Assembly: GCF_024138395.1 (NCBI RefSeq) | Contig: NZ_JAMYDU010000003.1 | Location: 62,001-126,000 of the forward strand | Direction of reading: 5' to 3' | DNA: 64,000 bases | From: Pseudomonas mandelii | GTDB lineage: Bacteria; Pseudomonadota; Gammaproteobacteria; Pseudomonadales; Pseudomonadaceae | In this document: piece by piece, positions 56,353-64,000 of the stretch | Layout of the letters: every line of letters starts with the position of its first letter | Position numbering within the stretch: position 1 is the stretch's first letter | Position numbers and translations under genes: made by a program | The notes under the pieces: model-generated | The model's input: the letters and a program-made list of their open reading frames with translations, nothing else | Told to the model about the DNA's origin: nothing | Database searches by the model: none

Positions 56353-58155
56353 TCAGGCGATATCTTCAGCCGGGGCATCGAGGCCCATGGCGTTCAGGCG
56401 GGCGTAGTAACCGTTCTGCGCCAGAAGCTCGTCATGGGTGCCGCGTTCCACAATACGGCCCTGGTCCATGACCAGAATCAGGTCAGCTTTCTCGATGGTC
56501 GACAGACGGTGAGCGATGACCAGAGTGGTCCGGCCTTTCATGACCTGATCCAGCGCGGCCTGAATATGCCGCTCGGACTCGGTATCGAGGGCCGAAGTGG
56601 CTTCGTCGAGAATCAGCAACGGCGCATTTTTCAGCAGAGCCCGGGCAATCGCCAGACGCTGGCGCTGGCCGCCGGACAGCAACACGCCGTTCTCGCCGAC
56701 CGGAGTGTCCAGGCCTTCGGGCAACTGCGCGATGAAGTCCATCGCGTAAGCATCCCTTGCCGCTTTTTCGATGTCTTCACGGGGAGCGCCGGCCAGATCG
56801 CCATACGCAATATTGTTGGCCACGGTGTCGCTGAACAGCGTCACATGCTGGGTCACCTGAGCAATATGCTTGCGCAGATTCAGCAGTTTGTACTGCTCCA
56901 CCTCAACGCCATCGATCAGGATTTCGCCCTTGTCGTGGTGATAGAAGCGCGGAATCAGGTTGGCCAGGGTCGACTTGCCGCTGCCCGAACGCCCCACCAA
57001 CGCCACCATTTGCCCTGGTTCGACCGTGAAACTGATGTCATCGAGTACCTGGCGCTCGGTGCCCGGGTAGGTGAAGCTCAGGTGGCACACATCCAGACGA
57101 CCGCTGACGGCCTCACGCTCAACGGTGCCTTTATCGAGTTCGGGCTCGACGTCCAGTTGCTCGAAGATACTCTCGGCGCCAGCAACACCTTTCTGGATGG
57201 TCGAGCTGACTTCGGACAACTGGCGGATCGGCTTGGGTAACAGGCCCGCCAAGGTGATGTAGGCCACCATGTCACCGGCGGATGCATCACCGCGCAGGTA
57301 GAGCACCAGGAACATCAGCACCGCCATGGCGCTGTAAATCACCAGTTGCAACAGCGGCGTATAGATGGCGCCCGTACGGGTCATCCGCAGTTGCTTGTCG
57401 GTGTTGCCCTGACTGGCATTGTAGAAGCGCTTCTGTTCGTAGACTTCGCCGCCGAAGCTGCGCACCACGCGATAGCCCTGGATGGTTTCCGACGCCACGT
57501 GGGTTACATCGCCCATGGCGGCCTGGATCTTTTTGCTCTGTTTGCGGAATTTCTTGCTGGCGGTGCGCACCATCAAGGCGATCAACGGCAGGATCGCAAC
57601 CATGACCAGCGTCAGACGCCAGTTCATGAACAGCAGCGAGGCGAACAGGAAAATCACCGTCATGCCTTCACGGATTACGACCTTGATCGCATCCGTGGCC
57701 GCCCCCGTGACCATGGTGACGTTGAAGGTGATGCGCGAAATCAGATGACCCGAGTTATGCTTGTCGAAGTAACGGTTGGGCAAGACCAGCAGATTGTTGA
57801 ACAACTGCACGCGCAAGTCATGAACCAGCCCGAGAGAAACCTTGGCCAGAAAGTAGTTGCCCAGATAAGATCCCAGACCCTGCCACGCAGCGATCAGGAT
57901 GATCAGCAAAGGCACCGCCTGCAGCAGTTGCAGGTCCCGCAGGTACGGTACGCTTGGAAACAGCACTGCTTGGGGGTTGGACAGGCCATCGACAAAGTAC
58001 TTGAGGATGTAGCCGAGCATTGGCTGAGTCGAAGCGAAAATCAGAAAACCGACAATGCTGATCAGGAAGAGACTGATGTACGGCCGGACATAGCCGAGCA
58101 GGCGGAAGTAGATTTTCAAGCTCGATGGGCTTGCAGCGGGACTGGAGTCGGTCAT
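56353..58155 (-). CDS. msbA: Lipid A export ATP-binding/permease protein MsbA
   Basis: Flips lipid A-core across the inner membrane. The 600-residue product has six transmembrane helices in the first 330 residues and a C-terminal ABC ATPase with Walker A (VGRSGSGKST), Q-loop (VTQHVTLFSD), signature LLSGGQRQRLAIARA and Walker B (LLILDEATSALD). Length and order are those of MsbA homodimers. It is divergent from the O-antigen ligase gene, as in other Pseudomonas. Confidence 0.96.
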   Translation of the reverse strand: MTDSSPAASPSSLKIYFRLLGYVRPYISLFLISIVGFLIFASTQPMLGYILKYFVDGLSNPQAVLFPSVPYLRDLQLLQAVPLLIILIAAWQGLGSYLGNYFLAKVSLGLVHDLRVQLFNNLLVLPNRYFDKHNSGHLISRITFNVTMVTGAATDAIKVVIREGMTVIFLFASLLFMNWRLTLVMVAILPLIALMVRTASKKFRKQSKKIQAAMGDVTHVASETIQGYRVVRSFGGEVYEQKRFYNASQGNTDKQLRMTRTGAIYTPLLQLVIYSAMAVLMFLVLYLRGDASAGDMVAYITLAGLLPKPIRQLSEVSSTIQKGVAGAESIFEQLDVEPELDKGTVEREAVSGRLDVCHLSFTYPGTERQVLDDISFTVEPGQMVALVGRSGSGKSTLANLIPRFYHHDKGEILIDGVEVEQYKLLNLRKHIAQVTQHVTLFSDTVANNIAYGDLAGAPREDIEKAARDAYAMDFIAQLPEGLDTPVGENGVLLSGGQRQRLAIARALLKNAPLLILDEATSALDTESERHIQAALDQVMKGRTTLVIAHRLSTIEKADLILVMDQGRIVERGTHDELLAQNGYYARLNAMGLDAPAEDIA

Positions 58156-58311
58156 ATCACGCGAATGTCGATAAAAAGGACGCTGACTTTAGCACAGCTT
58201 CTTCAGGGTTCTGGCAATCGCATAAAGGCTGTTATTGTTAAGCGTCGCATTAAGCATCAAATAGCCATCACACCGAAATGGCCGATCAACTTCAGGATTG
58301 AATCTCTCAGC

Positions 58312-60177
58312 ATGCAACTCAGCGGTTTCAACAGCACGTCCAATCGAATCTTCGATTTCATTTGCCTCTGGATTCTTCCACTCGGCTATTTCCTGCTTCT
58401 GTGTGCGCTGTTCTTTCTGCCGGGCCGCAGCCTGCATCACAAGCTTTTTTATGGTTTGTTCAGCATTCCAGCGCTGATCGCGCTGTGCTTGCGCCCCCGC
58501 GAATTCAAGGAACTGCTCCGCGAACCGATCTTCGTCGCGATACTGCTATTCGCCGCCTGGGCCATGCTCAGCCTGAGCTGGGGGCCACCGATAGAGCATG
58601 GCGTCATACGTCAGATCAAGCCCTCCTTGCATACCCTGATGCTAGTCGCCGGCTGCTACCTGCTGGTGCGCTACCGCACCGAGATCGTCCAGCCGCTTCT
58701 GTTCAGCGCCGCAATGATCGGGCTGATCGCTTCGGTCTACAATTTGTTCATGTTTGCCCGCATCTACGAGCCGGGCATGCGCCTGATCGGGGGTGGCGCA
58801 TTCGACAATCCGCTCCTCAGCTCCCATGTATTCGGTTTCTTTTGTACCTATTGGCTATGCCTGAGCATGACCTGCAAGCGTCGCCAGATACTCTGGCTGA
58901 GCATTCCGGCGATGGTGATCATGTTCGCCTCTGTGATCGCCACCGGGTCAAGAACGCCGTTGGTTGCGTTGACACTGGCCGCCCTTTGGCTGAGTTTCAT
59001 TTGCTGGAACCGTCGTTCGTTCGTATTGCTGGGGGCCCTGCTTATCAGCACCGCGGCGGTTGCCGTGCTGTTTTCACAGATGATCATCCTGCGCGGCGAC
59101 TCCTATCGCTTCGAAATCTGGCAGATGGTCCTGCAAAAAATTGCCGATCACCCGTGGATAGGTCATGGCTACAACGCCAGCCTGATCCTCGACCCGGGTA
59201 TTGGTTACACCTTGGGGGAGCCTCATAGCTTCGCCTTGGGTGTGCTTTTCTACGTCGGTATCTTCGGCCTGCTGCCATGGTTGTTTTTCCAGGCTTGGGG
59301 GTTGCTGAGCAGCTGGCGCAATCGTCTGCAACCGCTGTTCATCATCGCCTCGACCTGGCTGGTATTCGGCATCGGGGCAGGCCTGACCGAAGGCGGCGGG
59401 ATCATCTCTCGGCCCAAGGAGCACTGGTTCCTGCTGTGGATTCCGCTGGCACTGATCGCCGCGCTGAGCATCAACCAGCGAGCCCGGCGCCTGTTGGCGA
59501 TGCCGGTCAAGACGTTGACCTCGACAGCCCTGCAACAGCTGACTGCCAGCGCTCAGGTGATCGAGGAAGATGGCCTGGGCCCCAAAGTCCTGCGCCTGAC
59601 CGATGGCAGCTTCCTCAAGCTGTTCCGCCGCCGCCGCTGGTACACCTCGGGCAGCTTCAACCCCTATTCCGAACGTTTTGCCGCCAACAGCGAGCAACTG
59701 CGTAACAAAGGGATCCCGACCCCACAAATTCTGGATCTGTACCGACTCAATGACGGCAGCAGTGCCGTGCACTATTCGCCACTGCCGGGCAACACCTTGC
59801 GTCAGGTGCTTCAAGGCATTACCGCGCCGGCGGTGCGTCAGGCACTGGTTGAGCGTTTCGGCAAATTCATGGCTCAGTTGCACGAGCAAGGTGTCTACTT
59901 TCGCTCCCTGCACCTGGGGAATGTACTGGTACTGAACGACGGAGAATTCGGCTTGATCGATCTGGCGGACATGCGCATCTATCCGTCATCACTGAGCCTG
60001 TCCCTGCGTCAGCGCAATCTGCGCCATATGCAGCGTTACACCGAGGATCGGCGCTGGCTGTTCGAGGATCATTTTGACGCGCTGCTTCAGGGATATGCAG
60101 TGACGGCGTCGAAAGCCGCCGTTGACAATCTGCACAGGCAAGTGCAGGCCGGAGGGCACCCGGCACGAATTCATTGA
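58312..60177 (+). CDS. Fused O-antigen ligase (WaaL-like) and kinase-like domain protein
   Basis: The 621-residue product has about ten transmembrane helices in residues 15-400, with the periplasmic ligase region including RGDSYRFEIWQMVLQKIADH and the conserved HPWIGHGY, as in Wzy_C/WaaL proteins that join O-antigen to lipid A-core. Residues about 410-620 form a soluble kinase-like domain with KLFRRRRWYTSG, SLHLGNVLVLNDG (HXGN) and LIDLADMR, similar to Kdo/heptose kinases and aminoglycoside phosphotransferases. This fusion is known from the P. fluorescens group. The start at 58312 follows a weak ribosome site; the long open frame upstream is the antisense of msbA. Confidence 0.85.
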   Translation: MQLSGFNSTSNRIFDFICLWILPLGYFLLLCALFFLPGRSLHHKLFYGLFSIPALIALCLRPREFKELLREPIFVAILLFAAWAMLSLSWGPPIEHGVIRQIKPSLHTLMLVAGCYLLVRYRTEIVQPLLFSAAMIGLIASVYNLFMFARIYEPGMRLIGGGAFDNPLLSSHVFGFFCTYWLCLSMTCKRRQILWLSIPAMVIMFASVIATGSRTPLVALTLAALWLSFICWNRRSFVLLGALLISTAAVAVLFSQMIILRGDSYRFEIWQMVLQKIADHPWIGHGYNASLILDPGIGYTLGEPHSFALGVLFYVGIFGLLPWLFFQAWGLLSSWRNRLQPLFIIASTWLVFGIGAGLTEGGGIISRPKEHWFLLWIPLALIAALSINQRARRLLAMPVKTLTSTALQQLTASAQVIEEDGLGPKVLRLTDGSFLKLFRRRRWYTSGSFNPYSERFAANSEQLRNKGIPTPQILDLYRLNDGSSAVHYSPLPGNTLRQVLQGITAPAVRQALVERFGKFMAQLHEQGVYFRSLHLGNVLVLNDGEFGLIDLADMRIYPSSLSLSLRQRNLRHMQRYTEDRRWLFEDHFDALLQGYAVTASKAAVDNLHRQVQAGGHPARIH

Positions 60178-60273
60178 TGTCCGAGACCAATCCGTTCGCG
60201 CGGGAGGCCCGGACCGATAGGCCGACAAGAGGCTGACCGAGAGGATCGCTCGCTAAAGCTTGATAATGCACTT

Positions 60274-60304
60274 GATGCAGCAGCGGTTCGCCAGCTGCTG
60301 CATC
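60274..60304. terminator. Possible terminator between convergent LPS genes
   Basis: An 11-bp perfect stem GATGCAGCAGC/GCTGCTGCATC with a 9-nt loop between the ligase and glycosyltransferase stops. No T-run. Confidence 0.45.
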
Positions 60305-60322
60305 GAACGCGTCAAGGCTGAA

Positions 60323-61207
60323 TCAGTCTTTTTCCAGCGACGAGAAATACAGCCGCCCCAGACCGCGCCAGGTCTTCTTGTTCCAGGCCTTGAACGGGAT
60401 CTGCGCCAGCAGTTCCCGCGCCAGTTTGCGATCGCGATTGGCGGTTTTCAGGAACATCGAGCTGAGGAACTTGTAGCGCACCTCGTCGTACAGCGGATGA
60501 TCGCTGAACAGCGCGTAGGAGCGCAGGATGTTATCAATCATGAAGCGATGATTCTTGTAGGAGTTGGTGGCGTGCTTGCGATAGCGCGCCATCAGCACAT
60601 TCAGGCCATCGATGAAGTAGCCGGCGCGGGTCACCTTCAACTCGATCAACAAGTCCTCCAGCCGAATGTTCGGGTCGAAGCCACCCACCTTGTCCAGCGC
60701 TTCACGGCGGATCATCAGGGTAGGTGCCGGCGGATAAGGCTTGCGCTCCAGGAACATGTCATCGAAATCCAGGCGACGGAATGGCACATCGCGGTTCTGA
60801 CGTTTCTCCGGGTACAGATTGCCGTCGGCGTCGATCAACTCGATGTTGCCGGCGCAAATCCCGACCTCGGGCTTGCCGTCCATGTACGCTACCTGGGTGG
60901 CGATACGCTCCGGCAGCATGACGTCGTCGGAACCGAATGGCACGATCAGGCTGCCCTTCGAACGAGCGATGGCGCCGTTGAGGGTATTGGTCAGCCCCTG
61001 GTTTTGTTGAACCCGGAAATCGAAACCGTGCTGCGCCTGCAAGGCGTTGATCCGCTCGACGCTGTCATCGCTGGAGCCATCATCGACGACCAGCAACTCG
61101 ATATTTTTATAGGTCTGGTTGAGGACGCTGAGAATGCTTTCCTCGATATAGCGGCCGTGGTTGTACGACGCAATGATGATCGTGACGAGGGGTTGCGCGT
61201 CGCTCAT
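60323..61207 (-). CDS. Family 2 glycosyltransferase
   Basis: The 294-residue product has the GT-A fold of GT2 enzymes: VTIIIASYNHGRYIEESI, then ELLVVDDGSSDDS, and VPFGSDDVMLPERI with the DXD-like metal motif at about residue 93. No membrane helices are present. It probably adds a sugar to LPS core or O-antigen. It overlaps the GT4 gene by 4 bp, so the three glycan genes from 63251 to 60323 form one operon. Donor and acceptor cannot be told. Confidence 0.92.
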   Translation of the reverse strand: MSDAQPLVTIIIASYNHGRYIEESILSVLNQTYKNIELLVVDDGSSDDSVERINALQAQHGFDFRVQQNQGLTNTLNGAIARSKGSLIVPFGSDDVMLPERIATQVAYMDGKPEVGICAGNIELIDADGNLYPEKRQNRDVPFRRLDFDDMFLERKPYPPAPTLMIRREALDKVGGFDPNIRLEDLLIELKVTRAGYFIDGLNVLMARYRKHATNSYKNHRFMIDNILRSYALFSDHPLYDEVRYKFLSSMFLKTANRDRKLARELLAQIPFKAWNKKTWRGLGRLYFSSLEKD

Positions 61208-62358
61208 GATTGTTCCTTATGGGCTTGATTCAAGCCGGATTCGATCAGGTTCAGGTATTGCTGCCGGAACACTTCGATATCGTGTTGTTCCTGGAGATAA
61301 CGGTAGGCTTGTTCGCCCTTTGCCTTGAGCTCGTCATCCGACATTCCAAGGTAGTTATCCAGCGCTGCAACCAGCGTCGGCACGTCTGCGGGGGTAATCG
61401 TCAGACCACCTGCGCCCTGAATCAGCGGTAACATGGCCGGCACGTTCGAGGCGATCACCGGCAGGTGTCCGCTCATGCCTTCCAGCAACGCCAATCCCAA
61501 GCCTTCAGCCAGGGATGGCATGGTCCAGATGTCGAACGCTCGAACATACTGCAAAGCGTTTTCCTTGAACCCCAGCAAATGCGCGCGACCGGTCAGGCCC
61601 AGGCGTTCAATTTCGCCAGCCAGGCGCGACTCTTCACGCCCTGCGCCGATGATTGCCAGTTGAGTATTGGGGTATTTGTCCTTGAGGGCGGCAAAGGCCT
61701 GCAGCAGATAGGTGTGCCCCTTGACTGGCACTAGCCGGCCCAATGCACCGATCAAGCGCACCGACGGGTCAATGCCCAGTAGCTCGCGAGCCTGTTCGCG
61801 GCTGTGCTGCAAACCCTCTGCCTGTTCAATGTCGATGGCGTTAGTGATCGCGTAGGTATTCTGGTCGGTGAAGCCGCAGTCACAATCAAGCAGGTACTGT
61901 TTGACCGCCGGCGACACACCGACGAAACGCCAATGGCGATCGACCAGGCGCTGGGTCTGGCGACGCCGGTAAAACCGGTCATACTCGCCAAATCCATGGG
62001 AGATGCCGATGCATAGCGGTACTTTCAACCAACGGTTGAGCGCCAGCATCATGTTTACCGGTTTGAAGCGGTTGCAAATCACCACATCGAATTTTTCTGC
62101 ACGGCAGAATTTGTACACCTGCCACATCGCTCGCAGGCGCATGCCCTTGAGGGACTTGTCGGAAAACTCGAAATACACCGAACGGTCGGCGCGGCTCACC
62201 GCTTCGCCGGGCCCCGGCTTGCCACGCAAAAACGCCGCGGTCACTTCATAGCGATCGCTTGGTAGAGCCTTGACGATCTGCTCCGCAAGGTCGGCAAAAT
62301 CGTGGGCTTTGACGTTGTAGTCAGGCTGCAACTGCAGAACCTTTGACCGTTGACTCAT
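61204..62358 (-). CDS. Family 4 glycosyltransferase
   Basis: The 384-residue product has the GT-B architecture. The N-terminal half ends near VGVSPAVKQYLLDC. The C-terminal nucleotide-sugar half has GALGRLVPVKGHTYLLQAFA and AFDIWTMPSLAEGLGLALLEGMSGHLPVIAS, the E-X7-E motif of GT4 enzymes. Likely core oligosaccharide or O-antigen synthesis. It overlaps both neighbours by 4 bp. Confidence 0.93.
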   Translation of the reverse strand: MSQRSKVLQLQPDYNVKAHDFADLAEQIVKALPSDRYEVTAAFLRGKPGPGEAVSRADRSVYFEFSDKSLKGMRLRAMWQVYKFCRAEKFDVVICNRFKPVNMMLALNRWLKVPLCIGISHGFGEYDRFYRRRQTQRLVDRHWRFVGVSPAVKQYLLDCDCGFTDQNTYAITNAIDIEQAEGLQHSREQARELLGIDPSVRLIGALGRLVPVKGHTYLLQAFAALKDKYPNTQLAIIGAGREESRLAGEIERLGLTGRAHLLGFKENALQYVRAFDIWTMPSLAEGLGLALLEGMSGHLPVIASNVPAMLPLIQGAGGLTITPADVPTLVAALDNYLGMSDDELKAKGEQAYRYLQEQHDIEVFRQQYLNLIESGLNQAHKEQS

Positions 62359-63251
62359 AACTCTCCCCGGTGAAAACCAGTCGCATCGATGACCCAGGCC
62401 GGTTCAGCGGCGATGCGCCTGACCTCGGCCGGATCGGGTGGAGGCAACCGTGACCATTCGTTGCGTTTCCAGCAGACGAAGTGGAAATACGGAAACCGGC
62501 GATCGCCATCGCGATCGTTACTCAAGCAGCCATTGCGCCAATACCAGTGATGCGGAAAGTCATCCGTGCCGTCATGCCACTTGATGCAACCACCGGGTGT
62601 GCTGAACGCCTCGGTGAACTCGCTGCGGCGACGCCAAGGATTGAACTTGCCTACCAGAGAGAACAAAGGCTCCGGGAAATTCTTGCGCCAGAGGAAGATT
62701 CGACTGAATGCCCCCTCGTCCAGCGCGTGATGTGCCTGGTCGGTGAAGCGTGTTTGCCAGTCCTTGATCTGCATGAACAACTCACGCTTGCGCGCGGTGT
62801 TGCGCATCAGGCAGAGATGTCCCGCCACCCGCCGCTCATGGGTGGAGAACAGGTCATAACTGGCCAGCCGGGTCGACGTGAAATAACTTCGCAGGTCACC
62901 ATATACCAGGTCAATATCGCCGAATGCCCAGAAATCATAGCCCTGCAGCCGGTCGACATGGATATGCCCCAGCGCCGGCTTGATGTCGCAGAGTTTGTAC
63001 GCGGCATCAGGCGCAAAGTCGATATTCAGCCGCCGCGACACCAGCGCGCAGTACTCATTGAAGCTCATGGCCTCGACCGTTACGTTGGGCGGCAAGGTTT
63101 CGGGCATACCGCAGTCACTGAACAGCAACCAATCGATATCGGAGTTGCGCCGGCAACTCTCGAGGAAAAATGGCATCCAGAACGGCCAATGACCGAAATA
63201 TGGGATGAGGAAAAGAATACGCGGGCGTGGATTGATCACAGAAATACTCAT
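62355..63251 (-). CDS. DUF6625-type putative glycosyltransferase
   Basis: The 298-residue product starts with RILFLIPYFGHWPFWMPFFL and has YDFWAFGDIDLVYGDLR at about residue 108, a DXD-like motif in a GT-A-like context. Other conserved parts are KLCDIKPALGHI and GCIKWHDG. This fits the DUF6625 family found in polysaccharide clusters. It overlaps the GT4 gene by 4 bp. Enzyme activity is inferred from the motif and neighbours. Confidence 0.75.
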   Translation of the reverse strand: MSISVINPRPRILFLIPYFGHWPFWMPFFLESCRRNSDIDWLLFSDCGMPETLPPNVTVEAMSFNEYCALVSRRLNIDFAPDAAYKLCDIKPALGHIHVDRLQGYDFWAFGDIDLVYGDLRSYFTSTRLASYDLFSTHERRVAGHLCLMRNTARKRELFMQIKDWQTRFTDQAHHALDEGAFSRIFLWRKNFPEPLFSLVGKFNPWRRRSEFTEAFSTPGGCIKWHDGTDDFPHHWYWRNGCLSNDRDGDRRFPYFHFVCWKRNEWSRLPPPDPAEVRRIAAEPAWVIDATGFHRGEL

Positions 63252-63291
63252 TGCAGCTTAAATGCGCAGCCATGCCAGGCCGCGTGACACT

Positions 63292-64000
63292 TCATTTCTG
63301 CCGTGCAGATGTTTCATCATGCTTCAAAACCCAGAACAACTCATGGCGTCTGACCGCCTTGCGAAAGAAATCGTTCTCCCCGTAGACGGACGGCACTCTA
63401 CTAGCCAAGAACCACTGCAACAACCGCCGCAGGCGCCGTTTGAATGGAAGCTGTGGTTGCAAGTCATGCATCATACCCAACGCCATCGCTTTATCGCGCT
63501 GACGCTCCAAAGAGAGTGGCAGGCAGCATGGCTGCATCGGCGCTACCGAATCGAACGCTGGTGGCAGAGCGATGCCATGCCCCGCGTCACCCATCGGCCA
63601 ACGATCATTGTCGTGCAGGTGATTGGCATAGCCCAGAACGGTGGTCGGCTGCCATTCCAACCCTTTCAACGCTTCAAGAACCGCTTGCTGGGCACAGATG
63701 TGATCAGGGTGCGGATCAAGGGTCGGGTGTGGCAGTACAATCACTTCCGGACGGGCTCGCAGCAGCAGTTCACGCAGATCGGCCAGCAAATTATTCCAGC
63801 TCGGCACACCGTCGATATCACCCGGCAGGACAAATGGATTCAATTGACGGAACAAGCGGGTGTCGCTCAAATCCGCTTCCCGCGAACCGACCGGAGTACC
63901 CGGCGCGGCCTGCATCGCTGCCAATTGCAGACAAAAATACCCCAACTGCACGCAATGTGCCTCGGGCACCCCGGCCCAGCGCGGCACAGCGATGCTGTCC
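63292..64000 (-). CDS. PIG-L family deacetylase, C-terminal part (cut by window edge)
   Basis: The frame continues past the right edge; the GTG near 63987 is internal. About 235 residues are visible. They contain VIVLPHPTLDPHPDHICAQQAVLEAL, the HPDH zinc-site motif of the LmbE/PIG-L fold, whose members remove acetyl groups from amino sugars or related compounds. The N-terminal AHPDDE motif would lie outside the window. It lies 40 bp before the DUF6625 gene and belongs to the LPS operon. Confidence 0.82.
   Translation of the reverse strand, partial: DSIAVPRWAGVPEAHCVQLGYFCLQLAAMQAAPGTPVGSREADLSDTRLFRQLNPFVLPGDIDGVPSWNNLLADLRELLLRARPEVIVLPHPTLDPHPDHICAQQAVLEALKGLEWQPTTVLGYANHLHDNDRWPMGDAGHGIALPPAFDSVAPMQPCCLPLSLERQRDKAMALGMMHDLQPQLPFKRRLRRLLQWFLASRVPSVYGENDFFRKAVRRHELFWVLKHDETSARQK

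Noticed and set aside
56193..56378. 61-codon minus-strand open frame after msbA
   Set aside because: Overlaps the msbA end, low-complexity product and no ribosome site.
57346..58311. Long plus-strand open frame running into the ligase gene
   Set aside because: It is the antisense of msbA; the ligase protein character begins only at the ATG at 58312.

Overview
The window is chromosomal DNA of a Pseudomonas of the P. fluorescens group. Gene content and order follow the conserved Pseudomonas block purA-hisZ-hflC-hflK-hflX-hfq-miaA-mutL-amiB-tsaE-nnr / queG / orn / rsgA / motBA / rhdA-psd / serB / parC-parE / cpdA-nudF / thiC / tolC / waaA / hldE / msbA / waaL (in P. aeruginosa PAO1 roughly PA4938 to PA4999). 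Sequence is GC-rich, and intergenic regions carry the inverted REP pairs typical of P. fluorescens (GTAGGAGCTGCCGAAGGCTG and GTAGGAGCGAGGCTTGCCCG families).

Layout. 1-13.9 kb: a minus-strand housekeeping block. It holds the start of a probable chemoreceptor, then purA and hisZ, then the long nnr-tsaE-amiB-mutL-miaA-hfq-hflX-hflK-hflC run with many short overlaps (NAD(P)HX repair, tRNA t6A and i6A modification, mismatch repair, cell separation, RNA chaperone, ribosome-linked GTPase, membrane protease regulator). 14-17.7 kb: queG, a TRIC/UPF0126-type channel, orn and rsgA. 17.7-23.0 kb: an accessory insertion between rsgA and motB, which are neighbours in P. aeruginosa. 23-46.5 kb: motility stator (motAB), an HDOD protein, rhodanese, psd, a PilZ-like protein, serB, ytjB-like, topoisomerase IV (parC, parE) with three small neighbours, yqiA, cpdA, DUF1249, nudF, an RsiV-like lipoprotein, and thiC under a TPP riboswitch. 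47-64 kb: tolC, Kdo transferase, an SMR exporter with its LysR neighbour, an oxidoreductase pair, and an LPS core/O-antigen block (hldE, msbA, a fused O-antigen ligase/kinase, two glycosyltransferases, a DUF6625-type protein and a PIG-L deacetylase cut by the right edge).

The most interesting part is 17.8-19.8 kb: a compact three-gene operon encoding a ThsB-like TIR protein, a caspase-like protease (His81, Cys130) and a second, different TIR protein. It has its own candidate promoter and a strong terminator. This matches the TIR-plus-caspase architecture recently described as type IV Thoeris anti-phage immunity (TIR makes N7-cADPR, which switches on the caspase-like protease), but with two TIR genes for one protease. 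Next to it, on the other strand and visibly less GC-rich, is a coupled pair encoding an ImmA/IrrE-type metallopeptidase and a PIN-like protein, which looks like a toxin-antitoxin or second defence module. The rest of the insertion holds a small DUF3077-like gene behind a roughly 235-nt leader that begins with a good promoter and an early intrinsic terminator (a possible small RNA or attenuator), plus several long perfect hairpins without assigned function.

No tRNA, rRNA, CRISPR array, complete insertion sequence or prophage gene was recognised. All assignments come from reading the sequence; no database search was run.
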